Positions 51,173 to 60,659 of a stretch of DNA of 64,000 nt are shown here, one piece after another. The position numbers and the translations under genes were made by a program. Under the pieces are notes generated by a model. It worked only from the letters and a program-made list of their open reading frames with translations. It made no database searches and was not told the origin of the DNA. The DNA is taken from positions 186,001 through 250,000 of the forward strand of contig NZ_BMLH01000003.1 of assembly GCF_014645135.1 (NCBI RefSeq), given 5' to 3'. Position 1 is the stretch's first letter; every line of letters begins with the position of its first letter. Source of the stretch: Rheinheimera tangshanensis (GTDB lineage Bacteria; Pseudomonadota; Gammaproteobacteria; Enterobacterales; Alteromonadaceae).

Positions 51173-53797
51173 ATGATCAGTACCAGGATCACTAACACTC
51201 TTAGTAAAAACCGCTACAAAAAACAAAGTCTGGCCGCATTGAGTTTCATGCTGGCCGCTACCGCAGCTCAAGCCACAGCAACTGCAAGTCAGAGCGAAAC
51301 CATAGCCGAGACAAAAACTCAAAGCACTGCCGTGCAATGGCCTTATGTCAACACGGGGCTAAAACGTGACCCAGAGCTGGAAAAAATGCTGGACCAGATC
51401 CTGGCCCGTATGACTTTAGAGCAAAAAGTGGCGCAGATGATCCAGCCTGAGATTGGTTATTTGTCCTTGGCGCAAATGCGTAAATATGGCTTTGGTTCTT
51501 ACCTGAACGGCGGCAATACAGCGCCTTATGGCAAAAAACGGGCGTCAGTTGAGGTTTGGCTGAAATACGCTGACGAAATGTATCAGGCATCCATTGATGC
51601 CAGTCAGGATGGCAGCCGCATTCCAACCATTTGGGGCACAGACGCTATGCATGGTCATAGCAATGTCTATGGCGCTACCCTGTTTCCACACAATATTGGT
51701 TTAGGTGCAGCCAATGATCCAGATCTTATACACCGCATAGGTGTGGCTACCGCCAAAGAAGTGGCTGCTACCGGCATAGAATGGAGTTTTGCGCCTACTG
51801 TGGCCGTAGTGCGGGATGACCGCTGGGGCCGTACTTATGAGAGTTACTCTGAAGATCCGGCCATAGTTAAAGCCTATGCAGGCCAAATGGTGTCGGGTTT
51901 ACAGGGCTCTTTAGGCAAAAATTTTCTGCAAGGCTATGGCCGTATTGCCACAGCTAAACACTTTGTCGGTGACGGCGGCACTGAAAAAGGCATAGACCGC
52001 GGCGATACCCTGATTGACGAACAAGGCCTGCGCGATATTCACGCTGCAGGTTATATGACAGCGATTGAAGCGGGTGTGCAGTCGGTGATGGCGTCCTTTA
52101 ACAGCTGGAATGGTGTGCGTTTGCATGGTCATAAATACCTGCTGACCGAGGTTTTGAAAAACCAAATGGGTTTTGATGGCTTTGTCGTCAGTGACTGGAA
52201 CGCGCATAAGTTTGTTGAAGGCTGTGATTTGGAGCAGTGCGCTGGCGCTATTAACGCCGGTGTTGATGTGTTGATGGTGCCTGAGCACTTCGAAGCTTTT
52301 TACCACAATACTATTCGTCAGGTAGAGCAGGGCCTTATTCCGCAAGCTCGGATTGATGATGCGGTACGGCGCTTTTTACGGGCGAAAATCCGTTGGGGCT
52401 TGCTTGGCCGTGGTAAACCGTCAGAGCGGATTGAATCTGGCACTGCTGCGGTATTTAATAGTCAGCAGCATAAAGACTTAGCCCGTGAAGCCGTACGCAA
52501 ATCTTTGGTGCTGCTAAAAAACAACGGAAAAGTACTGCCAGTCGCAGCCAAAAGCCGCGTGCTGGTGGCCGGTGATGGCGCCGATAATATTCCTAAACAA
52601 GCAGGCGGTTGGAGTGTGTCCTGGCAGGGTACGGACAATACCAACGCCGATTTCCCTAATGCCACTTCGGTGTATCAGGGCATAGCGCAGCAAGTAAAGG
52701 CCGCTGGTGGTGAAGTGGAGCTGGCAGTTGATGGCAAGTACCGCAAAAAACCTGATGTCGCCCTGGTGGTGATAGGAGAAGAACCTTATGCCGAATGGTT
52801 TGGTGATATTCAGCAACTGGAATACCAGCATGGCGACAAGCGTGATTTGGCTTTAATTAAACAGCTAAAACAGCAGGGTATTCCTGTGGTCACCGTATTT
52901 TTAACAGGCAGACCGCTCTGGACCAATAAAGAAATTAATGCATCGGATGCTTTTGTCGTGGCCTGGTTACCAGGTTCTGAAGGCCAGGGGGTGGCGGATC
53001 TGCTGCTGTCAGATGCCGAAGGCAAAACCCGTTATGATTTTCAGGGCAAACTGAGTTTTTCCTGGCCTAAGTACGATCAGCAGTTTGTGCTGAATAAAGG
53101 CGATGCCAACTACGATCCTTTGTTTGCCTATGGCTATGGGTTAAGCTATGCCGATCACAAAGAGCTGGGGCAATTCTCTGAGCAAGTGTCTGTTGTAGCA
53201 GCCAGCAGTTCTGACGATGGCATTCAACCGCTGTTTGTCCGCAACTTAGCCTCTGATATGGCCTGGGTGCTGACTGACAGCAGCGTGGCGGGTTCGGAAA
53301 ACAGCGCTTTGATTACCACACCATATGGCGTTAGCACCGATGGTAACAGCCTGGCGATGCAGTCGGTGAATTTGTCCTATCAGGAAGATGGCAGACAGCT
53401 GCGCTGGAACAGCACGGCACAGGCTTCAGCCAGCCTGCGTTATCTGAAAAGTGTGGCTGCCAGCGATTTCAGCAAAGCCAAAGCGCTGCGCCTGAGCTTG
53501 CGACTTGACCAGCAAGCGCCGGCCGAACTAAATCTGGGCGTACTTTGTGACCAGCAAGCTGTGTGTCAGCGTAAGCTTTCGCTAACTAAAGCTCTTGCAC
53601 AGTTAAAGCCTGGTGTGTGGCATAGTGTCGAAGTAGCTTTGGATTGTGCTGACACATCGGCGGTAAAACAGGTGTCCGATGCTTTGGTTTTTAGTTCCAG
53701 CGGACAACATAGCCTGGCTGTGGCAGAGATGGTGCTGACTGCACAACAGAGCACGGCAGCTGCCACTGGTACTGTAGTGGTAGGTTGCGCTAACTGA
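51173..53797 (+). CDS. GH3 family beta-glucosidase (exo-1,3/1,4-beta-glucanase type)
   Basis: 874-residue exported glycoside hydrolase. An N-terminal basic stretch and hydrophobic segment (LAALSFMLAATAAQATATA, about 20-38) act as signal. The TIM barrel has IPTIWGTDAMHGHSNVYGAT, EWSFAPTVAVVRDDRWGRTY and the nucleophile in FDGFVVSDWNAHKFVEGC. The second domain contains KNNGKVLPVAAKSRVLVAGD and WLPGSEGQGVADLLLSD. About 160 further residues form a C-terminal beta module, as in the Pseudoalteromonas ExoP group. It trims glucose from beta-glucan or cello-oligosaccharides. Start at ATG 51173, preceded by AAGGA. It follows the receptor. Confidence 0.9.
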   Translation: MISTRITNTLSKNRYKKQSLAALSFMLAATAAQATATASQSETIAETKTQSTAVQWPYVNTGLKRDPELEKMLDQILARMTLEQKVAQMIQPEIGYLSLAQMRKYGFGSYLNGGNTAPYGKKRASVEVWLKYADEMYQASIDASQDGSRIPTIWGTDAMHGHSNVYGATLFPHNIGLGAANDPDLIHRIGVATAKEVAATGIEWSFAPTVAVVRDDRWGRTYESYSEDPAIVKAYAGQMVSGLQGSLGKNFLQGYGRIATAKHFVGDGGTEKGIDRGDTLIDEQGLRDIHAAGYMTAIEAGVQSVMASFNSWNGVRLHGHKYLLTEVLKNQMGFDGFVVSDWNAHKFVEGCDLEQCAGAINAGVDVLMVPEHFEAFYHNTIRQVEQGLIPQARIDDAVRRFLRAKIRWGLLGRGKPSERIESGTAAVFNSQQHKDLAREAVRKSLVLLKNNGKVLPVAAKSRVLVAGDGADNIPKQAGGWSVSWQGTDNTNADFPNATSVYQGIAQQVKAAGGEVELAVDGKYRKKPDVALVVIGEEPYAEWFGDIQQLEYQHGDKRDLALIKQLKQQGIPVVTVFLTGRPLWTNKEINASDAFVVAWLPGSEGQGVADLLLSDAEGKTRYDFQGKLSFSWPKYDQQFVLNKGDANYDPLFAYGYGLSYADHKELGQFSEQVSVVAASSSDDGIQPLFVRNLASDMAWVLTDSSVAGSENSALITTPYGVSTDGNSLAMQSVNLSYQEDGRQLRWNSTAQASASLRYLKSVAASDFSKAKALRLSLRLDQQAPAELNLGVLCDQQAVCQRKLSLTKALAQLKPGVWHSVEVALDCADTSAVKQVSDALVFSSSGQHSLAVAEMVLTAQQSTAAATGTVVVGCAN

Positions 53798-53845
53798 CCT
53801 GGCCAGTCAGTGCCAAGTCTTTAAGAACAGTTAAAAAATGAAAAG

Positions 53846-53872
53846 TGGTGTCGGCAGCGGCACCATTTTTTG
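53846..53872 (+). terminator. Terminator after the GH3 gene
   Basis: TGGTGTCG pairs with CGGCACCA over a 4-nt GCAG loop and runs into TTTTTTG. It lies between the GH3 stop and the histidine kinase start. Confidence 0.8.
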
Positions 53873-53889
53873 TTTTAAATAGGGATCAT

Positions 53890-54975
53890 ATGGTGTTGCA
53901 ATCCTTAAGTCGTAGTCAATTGTTCTGGCTCTGCCAATGTGGCGGCTGGGCTGTGTATGCCGTGCTAACCGCGCTGATGATTAAGATTCCCAGCCAGGAG
54001 CCCTGGCAGGTTGGCCTGCCGCATTTGCTGCTGGATACCAGCTTTGGTTTTCTGTTAACCCTGTTGTTGCGGCATTGGTATGGCCGTCTTAGTACACAGG
54101 AAGCGCGCTTAAAAATTCTCTGGCATCTGTTGGTGATCCTAGTGAGTTGCCTGGTCTGGACTCAGTGGAAATGGCAGACCTTGCAGTGGCTTTATGGTCA
54201 AGTCTGGTTGAGAATGACCTGGTTTGACTTTGGTACCTGGAATTCGGCCTCCTTAACCATGTTATTAACCTGGACAGCTTTGTATTACGCTTCCAAGGCC
54301 ACTTTTGAGACCATGCAGCAGCGGCAAAAAGCGGCTGAGGCTATTCATCTGGCCAAAGAAGCTCAGCTAAAAATGCTGCGTTATCAGCTCAATCCGCATT
54401 TTATGTTTAATAGCATCAATGCCATTTGCACCTTAATTTTAAAGCAGGACAATCAGCATGCGGTGTCTATGCTGGAGAAGCTCTGTGATTTATTGCGCTA
54501 TAGCCTGTACACAGACCCGCTCGCCAAAGTAACAGTGGCGGAAGAAATTCAAATTCTGCAAACCTATTTTGATGTCGAGCAGTGCCGGTTCAGAAACAAA
54601 CTGGATCTGTCTATTGTGGCGGATGACGAGGTAAAAAACTGTTTGGTGCCGTCGTTATTGCTGCAACCTCTGGCAGAAAATGCACTAAAACATGGTATGA
54701 AAATGTCGCAACAAAGCTACGCTATTTCCGTCAGCTTCAGTCAGCAAAATGGTCAGTTGCTGATCCGTATGCTGGACAATGGCAGCGGTTTTAGCCAGCA
54801 ACCAGAAACGACAGCAGGTGGCTCATCTACCGGTATAGGTTTGCATAACTGTGAAGAGCGCTTAGCACTGATTTATCCTAACCAAAGTACTCTGAGTTTT
54901 GGCAACAGAGCAGAAGAGGGCGCTTGGATCCAAATCAGTATTCCCAAAGAAGTCGCAGGTGGGCAAAAGCTATGA
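53890..54975 (+). CDS. LytS-type sensor histidine kinase
   Basis: 361-residue inner-membrane kinase. Four hydrophobic helices occupy residues 10-140. The His_kinase motif LNPHFMFNSINAICTLIL carries the phospho-accepting histidine. The ATPase part includes PSLLLQPLAENALKHGMKMS and GIGLHNCEERLALIYP. It matches the YehU/LytS class. No extracellular ligand domain is present, so sensing is by the membrane part. Its stop overlaps the response-regulator start (ATGA). The ATG at 53890 follows AGGGATC; the earlier frame runs into the terminator. Confidence 0.9.
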   Translation: MVLQSLSRSQLFWLCQCGGWAVYAVLTALMIKIPSQEPWQVGLPHLLLDTSFGFLLTLLLRHWYGRLSTQEARLKILWHLLVILVSCLVWTQWKWQTLQWLYGQVWLRMTWFDFGTWNSASLTMLLTWTALYYASKATFETMQQRQKAAEAIHLAKEAQLKMLRYQLNPHFMFNSINAICTLILKQDNQHAVSMLEKLCDLLRYSLYTDPLAKVTVAEEIQILQTYFDVEQCRFRNKLDLSIVADDEVKNCLVPSLLLQPLAENALKHGMKMSQQSYAISVSFSQQNGQLLIRMLDNGSGFSQQPETTAGGSSTGIGLHNCEERLALIYPNQSTLSFGNRAEEGAWIQISIPKEVAGGQKL

Positions 54976-55796
54976 GCAGTGTGCGATTATTAAACACGTT
55001 GATTGTTGATGACGAACCTGCGGCCATAGAAGGCCTTAGATTGAGGCTGGAGGCATTTCCACAGATCAGGGTAATAGCCGAGGCCAACAGCGTGGCTGAA
55101 GCTATCCGTGCAATCAATACACAAATGCCGGACCTGATTTTTCTCGACATTGAAATGCCAGAACAAAGTGGTTTTGAGCTTATTCGCCAGCTGCAACCTG
55201 AGCAGTGTCCCGCCATAGTTTTTGTCACAGCTTTTCACCAACACGCGGTGAAAGCTTTTGAAGTGCGAGCCCTGGATTACTTATTAAAACCGGTTAAACG
55301 TGAGCGTTTAGCCGAAGCTATAGCCAGAGTTGGCGAAGTGACTTCTATTCGCGCCGATAAAGCCCAGTTACTTGCCGCTGTGGCCGAACTCAGCACGGAA
55401 GGGCATAATCAAAGTAGCAGCACAGCGGAAAAAACTACAGCTGCAGAGCCGCAATACTGCATAGAAAGCCAAAAACTGGTGATCCAGGACGGCCGCAACC
55501 CCATTCAGTTGATCCCGTATCAGGACATTATCTGGATAGATGCCGCAGGTGACTATATGTGCGTGCATACCCAAACAGAAACTCATGTGATGCGGGCTCG
55601 CTTAAAAAGCCTGATCGACGAGCGCTTACCCGATGTTTTTGTCCGTATTCATAAATCGACCGTAGTGAACCTGACTTATATCGAAAAACTTCAACCTTTG
55701 TCTAACTCCGAATACAAGGCTGTGCTAGCAAATAATAAGGTGCTGAAGGTGAGTCGTACTTATGCCAGAGCATTGAAACAGAGGTTGTTGGGGTAG
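54972..55796 (+). CDS. LytTR-family response regulator
   Basis: 274-residue regulator. The receiver domain spans about 10-125, with phospho-acceptor Asp59 in LIFLDIEMPEQSGFELI and lysine in YLLKPVKRERLAEA. The LytTR DNA-binding domain covers about 175-272 (IIWIDAAGDYMCVHTQTETH, VRIHKSTVVNLTYIEKLQPL). It forms a two-component pair with the kinase and is coupled to it by a 4-nt overlap. Neighbouring targets are likely the receptor/GH3 genes, judged only from position. The diguanylate cyclase gene faces it. Confidence 0.92.
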   Translation: MSSVRLLNTLIVDDEPAAIEGLRLRLEAFPQIRVIAEANSVAEAIRAINTQMPDLIFLDIEMPEQSGFELIRQLQPEQCPAIVFVTAFHQHAVKAFEVRALDYLLKPVKRERLAEAIARVGEVTSIRADKAQLLAAVAELSTEGHNQSSSTAEKTTAAEPQYCIESQKLVIQDGRNPIQLIPYQDIIWIDAAGDYMCVHTQTETHVMRARLKSLIDERLPDVFVRIHKSTVVNLTYIEKLQPLSNSEYKAVLANNKVLKVSRTYARALKQRLLG

Positions 55797-55905
55797 GGAC
55801 CAAGCATTGCTCATCTGGCGAGTAGAGAGGGGCTGGCCTTTAAGATGAATTGCATCTGTATCATTTACGGCACCGGTACAAACCAAGTGTATAGAAAGCT
55901 GAACT

Positions 55906-57858
55906 CTATGCGCTTACCAACTGCAAACATAGATCTTCTGTGCAAACCTGTTGTCGGCCGCTAGCTTTGGCGCGGTAGAGGTGCTCGTCAGCCTGACGAA
56001 TCGCGTCCTCAATCTGTTGATTAATCCCCGCGTTCTGCTCGAACACAGTAGTGATACCAGCAGAGAAACTTACCGCATAACCTAACTGCTTGTCCTGCAA
56101 GCAAAGTTCACTAAAACATTGTTGTAGCCGTTGTAATGACGCCGCAAAGGCGGCTGTGTCTTGTTGGGTCGTAAGCAGAATAAATTCTTCCCCCCCGAAG
56201 CGTCCGCATAGGTCTGTTTGTCGAAGTGTACTGTTCGCAGCCTTAGCGAAGGCACAAAGCACTGTATCGCCCGCCTGATGGCCGTATTGGTCATTAATTT
56301 GTTTAAAAAAATCGAGGTCAATAAGTGCTACAGAGAGCGGGAATTGCTGGCGCTCTGCCAATTGCTTTAAGTGCTCAGCTTGGCGTAAAAATGCCCGGCG
56401 GTTTAGTAAGCCAGTCAGTGGGTCTGTGTCCGATAATTGCTGAAGTTTGCGTTGTAACTGACGACTGCGGTACAGGTAGAGTGTTAAAACGACTGTGATC
56501 CCAACACCAGCAGCAATGACTGTCAGCATCAACTGCAAACGCGCTTCGGCTTTTTGTTCTGCGGCTTGCAGCTGCTCTGCTTGTTTTGCTTGTTCTGCTG
56601 CAATGGTATCCTCCTGTGCCATCTCTAAACGGGTTTGATAGCTGCTAAGCATCAAGGCTCGGGCATCTGCATCTTTTTGCGCCCGTAATTGGTGATAACG
56701 CTGACTGGCAGTAAATGCATCTCTGTAATTGCCTTGCTTTTCATAAATTTTTTGCAGCAAATCATAACGTTCCCAGTTCTCGGTGTCGGTCATCCGATTT
56801 GCCATGCTTTGCGCGCCAGCTAAGTCGTTTAACTTCAGATAAGCTAAACCCGCATAATAAGCAGAACGTTGGTTCAAGCTCGGCATTTGCTGATTTGAAT
56901 GAAACTGCGACAGTCGTGCAATATTGGATAGATTGCCTTGCTGTACCTCGTCTAACAGGACCAGCTTTTCCATCGCATCCGAGCAAGACAAGTTGCGGGC
57001 AGCTGCAAGCGAGGCTTTGGCATACTGAATTTTTTCTGCCAATGGCAGGAAATACATATTCGCGATATTACAGTTAGCTACAGCGATATTTTCTATTTGC
57101 CCTTTGGGTTTACTGTCGGTGATTATTTTTCTGTAACCGGCTATCGCCTGATTGGTATCACCAATCAAACCGCTGTGATAAGCCAGTTCGGCGTCCAGTT
57201 CTTTAAAAAAACCTTGATATTCGGGCGCTATTTCTTTTGATGTCAATGTTCTGGCTAACTGAAATAGGGGTTTAGCAATTTTGTTGAAATCTTTCAGCTT
57301 ATAATAGACTTCCAATAAACTCGACAAGCCCTGTACCTGCACATAAAGATCATTTTTTAACGCCGGGTGCTGCTGCACTTTTTCCAGTACTATTGCGGCT
57401 TGCTCTGCCTGGTTTTGATAGATATACATGCCGTAACTTTTAACCACCATGGCATAGAGATACAACTCAGGCTGGGTTTGCTCGTCAATTAATAACAGTG
57501 CCTTGGCAATGTTATCTTCTATGGCTTTAAGGCCATGGTGTTGGAGTATATTGGCTTTGACTATATACAGCGAGGCACGACGCACTTGGTCGTTATGACT
57601 GTCGGCAATACGCTGATCGATGTCTTGAATAACGTCTACCTTATCTGTCGCAGAAGCCATCTCCAGCTCACGCCGCTCAGCCTGAATGTTAGCAAGACTA
57701 AAAGTTTCTTTGGCAAGTGCAGTAAAAGATGTTGCTAAACTAACAGCCATAACCAACCACAATGTGAGTACTGGCACTATCGCAGCGAAGCGGCAGCTTT
57801 TAGTCAATAGGATAGAGGGAGGCAAAAGGCGCAGAGACGATAAATCAAACAACATCAT
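55906..57858 (-). CDS. TPR-sensor diguanylate cyclase (GGDEF)
   Basis: 650-residue membrane enzyme. An N-terminal hydrophobic segment (about 20-50) directs a long TPR-like region (about 55-430, with ALMLSSYQTRLEMAQEDTIA at its end) to the periplasm. A second helix near 460-482 (MLTVIAAGVGITVVLTLYLY) leads to the cytoplasmic GGDEF domain (about 500-650) with DPLTGLLNRRAFLRQAEHL and an intact RFGGEEF active site. It makes cyclic-di-GMP. The ATG at 57858 has GGAG 8 nt upstream; a GTG three codons earlier is also possible. Signal is unknown. Confidence 0.92.
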   Translation of the reverse strand: MMLFDLSSLRLLPPSILLTKSCRFAAIVPVLTLWLVMAVSLATSFTALAKETFSLANIQAERRELEMASATDKVDVIQDIDQRIADSHNDQVRRASLYIVKANILQHHGLKAIEDNIAKALLLIDEQTQPELYLYAMVVKSYGMYIYQNQAEQAAIVLEKVQQHPALKNDLYVQVQGLSSLLEVYYKLKDFNKIAKPLFQLARTLTSKEIAPEYQGFFKELDAELAYHSGLIGDTNQAIAGYRKIITDSKPKGQIENIAVANCNIANMYFLPLAEKIQYAKASLAAARNLSCSDAMEKLVLLDEVQQGNLSNIARLSQFHSNQQMPSLNQRSAYYAGLAYLKLNDLAGAQSMANRMTDTENWERYDLLQKIYEKQGNYRDAFTASQRYHQLRAQKDADARALMLSSYQTRLEMAQEDTIAAEQAKQAEQLQAAEQKAEARLQLMLTVIAAGVGITVVLTLYLYRSRQLQRKLQQLSDTDPLTGLLNRRAFLRQAEHLKQLAERQQFPLSVALIDLDFFKQINDQYGHQAGDTVLCAFAKAANSTLRQTDLCGRFGGEEFILLTTQQDTAAFAASLQRLQQCFSELCLQDKQLGYAVSFSAGITTVFEQNAGINQQIEDAIRQADEHLYRAKASGRQQVCTEDLCLQLVSA

Positions 57859-58160
57859 CCGGTTCACTCCATGAACAACTAGGGATTAAAGATACGCTGA
57901 TAAAGCCTTAGTTATAAACGAATTTTTGTTGTTAGCACAGTGATTTTCTGGAAATTCTGTGGTTTTAAAACGGCAGGTAAGTCGGATTAATGTGAACACA
58001 GAGTATTCCAGCATAAGCCTTGTATCTTTTCTGGCACAACATGTCGAACAGCTAAAAATGCCAGTTAATAAACAAATCCTAAAAAAGGGCGCCAAAAAGG
58101 GACGCCCCTTGTAATAACTTCGTAATTCCGCAGCAGGCTGCCAGGTGAGCCGTCTGGTTT
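57859..58160. other. Intergenic region between the diguanylate cyclase and esterase genes
   Basis: About 300 bp with no supported gene. It includes the putative promoter of the minus-strand cyclase gene and the terminator at 58081-58110. Nothing else stands out. Confidence 0.5.
58081..58110 (-). terminator. Terminator of the esterase gene
   Basis: On the minus strand GGGCG pairs with CGCCC, with AA/TT pairs outside, and it ends in six Ts, about 50 nt after the esterase stop. Confidence 0.75.
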
Positions 58161-59120
58161 TCAGGTTTTCGGCTGCATCATGCCGTGCATTTTTAGCCAG
58201 CTGCTAAAGGCGTTAAACCAGCCAGTGCTAGTTGTGTCTTTGGGGTACATGCCAAAGCCGTGGCCGCCTTGCTCGTAAAAGTGAAATTCAACCGGCTTTT
58301 TCGCTAGCTGCCAGTTCTTCACCAGGCCGAAGTCGCCATTGGCGAAAAATGGGTCGTCCGCAGCAAGGGCAACAAAGAGTGGTGGCGCATCGGCAGGCAC
58401 TTTGACTTCAGCCAATGGGCCGTAGATATTGGCGATAAAAGCAGGTTTGGCGTCTTTACCTACCAGTGTAGTGGCCATTGTCAGCATGGCACCGGCAGAA
58501 AAACCTATCATGCCAATACGGTCCGGATCGACTTTCCATTCAGTGGCGCGTTTGCGAATAAGTGCAAAGGCGGCATTTGAATCCTCCAGCTGTGGCGCCA
58601 GACGAGTGGCCATTTCGGCCGGATCAGGGCGGGGTGGACGGCGGGCTGTGCCGGAAAACATCTGTGCCATTTCTTGCTCAAAGGCCGCCATATCGGCCGG
58701 GGTTTGATTTAAGCGATACTTCAGTACAAAGGCTGCAATGCCTTGTTTGGCTAAAGCTGTGGCGACATCCCAGCCTTCGTTGTCCATCGACAAGGTGCGA
58801 AAACCACCGCCAGGGGCCACAATGACGGCAGCGCCGCTGGCATTGCTGGCATCAGGTAAAAAGGGCGTTAGTGTGGCCACTGTAACGTTACGCACAAATC
58901 TGCTGCCGTACTGCGAATGCCAGGATTCTTGCGCCTTGGCATCAGGCAGTGGGCCAGTGCCAAGTTCTATGGCGTTGCTCTGATCGGGGGCTTTGATTGG
59001 CGTCATTGCGTCGTTGGCCTGCGCTACAGCTTGTGCTGTGAACAAACAAGCGGCCAGCAACAGGCTTTGCCGGAGCAGGCTACAGTGTGAGGAGTTGCGA
59101 TTGATAAAATTAGTTTTCAT
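58161..59120 (-). CDS. Exported alpha/beta-hydrolase (esterase/lipase, carbohydrate esterase-like)
   Basis: 319-residue exported enzyme. The signal peptide ends near residue 33 (ACLFTAQAVA). The oxyanion motif AAVIVAPGGGFRTLS and the nucleophile GFSAGAML are typical of the BD-FAE/acetyl-xylan-esterase-like group, with a late PLFVALAADDPFFANGD and His in EQGGHGFGMYP. It is one gene after GH43 on the same strand, separated by a palindromic repeat. Removal of acetyl or feruloyl groups from xylan fits the GH43 neighbour, but the substrate is inferred. Confidence 0.86.
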   Translation of the reverse strand: MKTNFINRNSSHCSLLRQSLLLAACLFTAQAVAQANDAMTPIKAPDQSNAIELGTGPLPDAKAQESWHSQYGSRFVRNVTVATLTPFLPDASNASGAAVIVAPGGGFRTLSMDNEGWDVATALAKQGIAAFVLKYRLNQTPADMAAFEQEMAQMFSGTARRPPRPDPAEMATRLAPQLEDSNAAFALIRKRATEWKVDPDRIGMIGFSAGAMLTMATTLVGKDAKPAFIANIYGPLAEVKVPADAPPLFVALAADDPFFANGDFGLVKNWQLAKKPVEFHFYEQGGHGFGMYPKDTTSTGWFNAFSSWLKMHGMMQPKT

Positions 59121-59150
59121 CTTATTCCTTTCCTTGTTGTGTCTTTTGAA

Positions 59151-59278
59151 TATACCCTTCGTCTTTCAAGTTGCTCGGTTGTTGGCCGCGTGCCTTCACC
59201 TCAATCACATAGGATTTCTATGTGATTGAGGATTCAGTCACTTGCCGCCTACGAGCATCTTGAAATCCATTGGGTATA
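59151..59278. repeat. Palindromic intergenic repeat, 128 bp, in the GH43-esterase spacer
   Basis: The left end TATACCCTTCGTCTTTCAAG and the right end, whose reverse complement is TATACCCAATGGATTTCAAG, are inverted arms. The middle holds a near-perfect hairpin CCTCAATCACATA/TATGTGATTGAGG. The layout matches the element at 62518-62645. In enteric and marine gammaproteobacteria, elements with TATACCC ends of this size are known as dispersed non-coding repeats. No transposase is encoded. Confidence 0.8.
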
Positions 59279-59293
59279 AACAGATGGTTCGGG

Positions 59294-60418
59294 CTATTTT
59301 TTGGACGTTCTCACTATGGGTTTAATGGTGCCGTCTTTATTGAAATACACTCTGTCGAGGCTGACTGAGCGGCGGTAATTGCCACCTCCCGGCAGGTCGG
59401 CGTTGTGATAGGCCAGATAGGTCTGGCCATTAAAATCGAACATAGCCGGATGGATAGTGGTGGTGTTAGGCAGTGGCTGCATAATGATGCCCTGGTATTT
59501 CCATGGGCCTTTGGCGGATGAGCTGGTGGCATAGGCCAGACTTTCCGGAAAACCTGCCGCGTATACCAGATAATAAATACCGTTGTGTTTTGAAAGATAA
59601 GGGCCTTCTTCGAAATTAGGCAAAGTATCTACCGTATGGATTTTGACCTTGCTGGTATCGCGATTTTGCATCTTTCCTTCTGCATCCAGGCTGTAGCTTT
59701 CGCCTTTCAGATGGACTAAATCGGCTTCCAGTTCCACCCACCATAATTGCTGATTGCCCCAATACAGGTAGGCTTTGCCATCGTCATCAATAAAGACGGC
59801 CGGGTCTATATTGCGCCAGGTGTGGTCTTTATCTTTTGCGGTATCTTCCAGCAAAATCATCGGCATACCGCGGGCGTCTTTAAAGGGGCCTTCAGGGCTG
59901 TCCGATACGGCCACGCCAATAGAAAAACCAAATTTCCCTTCGGTTTGGCCGCCTTCTGCTGCGGCATAAAAATAGTATTTAGACTTACCCGAAGCATCTT
60001 TACGGTGGATCACATGATGGGCGTAAGCGTTACCAGTTTTTTGATCGCCTCTGGCCCAGGCAAAGTCTGAGTAGCGAAACACAGCGCCTTTGTTTTGCCA
60101 GGTGACTAAGTCTTTGCTAGTCCAAAGCCGGTAGTCGTACATCCGGTAATCTTTGCCATCCGGTAACGCCTCGTCGTGCGTGCTATACAGATACAGGGTA
60201 TCACCTAGCACCAAAGCGGCTGGATCTGCGGTGTAGATCAAGTCGCCCACCAGCCGGGTTGGGTCCTGGGTATCGTATTTGATAATGGGGTTGTCAAAGC
60301 TCGAGGGCGCTGTCTCTGCCTGTGTTGTGCCGCAGGCGAATAAGCCTGAAAAAGAGAAAGCCAGGCACAGCTGCGCTAAGGGTTTTCTAGTTGTACTGAA
60401 GGTTTTAACGGTAATCAT
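59294..60418 (-). CDS. GH43 family glycoside hydrolase (arabinosidase/xylosidase)
   Basis: 374-residue lipoprotein-like exported enzyme (LFACG, near residue 29). The GH43 propeller carries three acidic residues in the expected contexts: YTADPAALVLGDTLYLYSTH (general base), WRNIDPAVFIDDDGKAYLYW (middle aspartate) and NFEEGPYLSKHNGIYYLVYA (general acid). It likely removes arabinose or xylose from hemicellulose side chains; the subfamily is not certain. It is followed on the same strand by the esterase, so the two may act on one decorated polysaccharide. Confidence 0.9.
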   Translation of the reverse strand: MITVKTFSTTRKPLAQLCLAFSFSGLFACGTTQAETAPSSFDNPIIKYDTQDPTRLVGDLIYTADPAALVLGDTLYLYSTHDEALPDGKDYRMYDYRLWTSKDLVTWQNKGAVFRYSDFAWARGDQKTGNAYAHHVIHRKDASGKSKYYFYAAAEGGQTEGKFGFSIGVAVSDSPEGPFKDARGMPMILLEDTAKDKDHTWRNIDPAVFIDDDGKAYLYWGNQQLWWVELEADLVHLKGESYSLDAEGKMQNRDTSKVKIHTVDTLPNFEEGPYLSKHNGIYYLVYAAGFPESLAYATSSSAKGPWKYQGIIMQPLPNTTTIHPAMFDFNGQTYLAYHNADLPGGGNYRRSVSLDRVYFNKDGTIKPIVRTSKK

Positions 60419-60601
60419 TGAAGGGTATCCTTAAGCCACAAGAATGGAATAAGGCACAGTGTGTAGAAATTTTCGGCATAACGGAACGGCGAGGCTGTTA
60501 CGAATCCGGTTAATAGCTTTACCTTATTTGATCAATAGCTGTGCTTGAAAAATAGTCACTTTTGGTGTTTCAGATGGATTTCAGCAGCTGGCCAGCAGCA
60601 T

Positions 60602-60628
60602 AAAAAAGGGCGCCCACCAGGGGCGCCT
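60602..60628 (-). terminator. Terminator of the second DUF885 gene
   Basis: On the minus strand GGCGCC pairs with GGCGCC across CCTGGTG and runs into TTTTTT, about 30 nt after the stop. Confidence 0.85.
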
Positions 60629-60659
60629 CCGAAAGACAGGACAGTAACAAAATCTCAGT

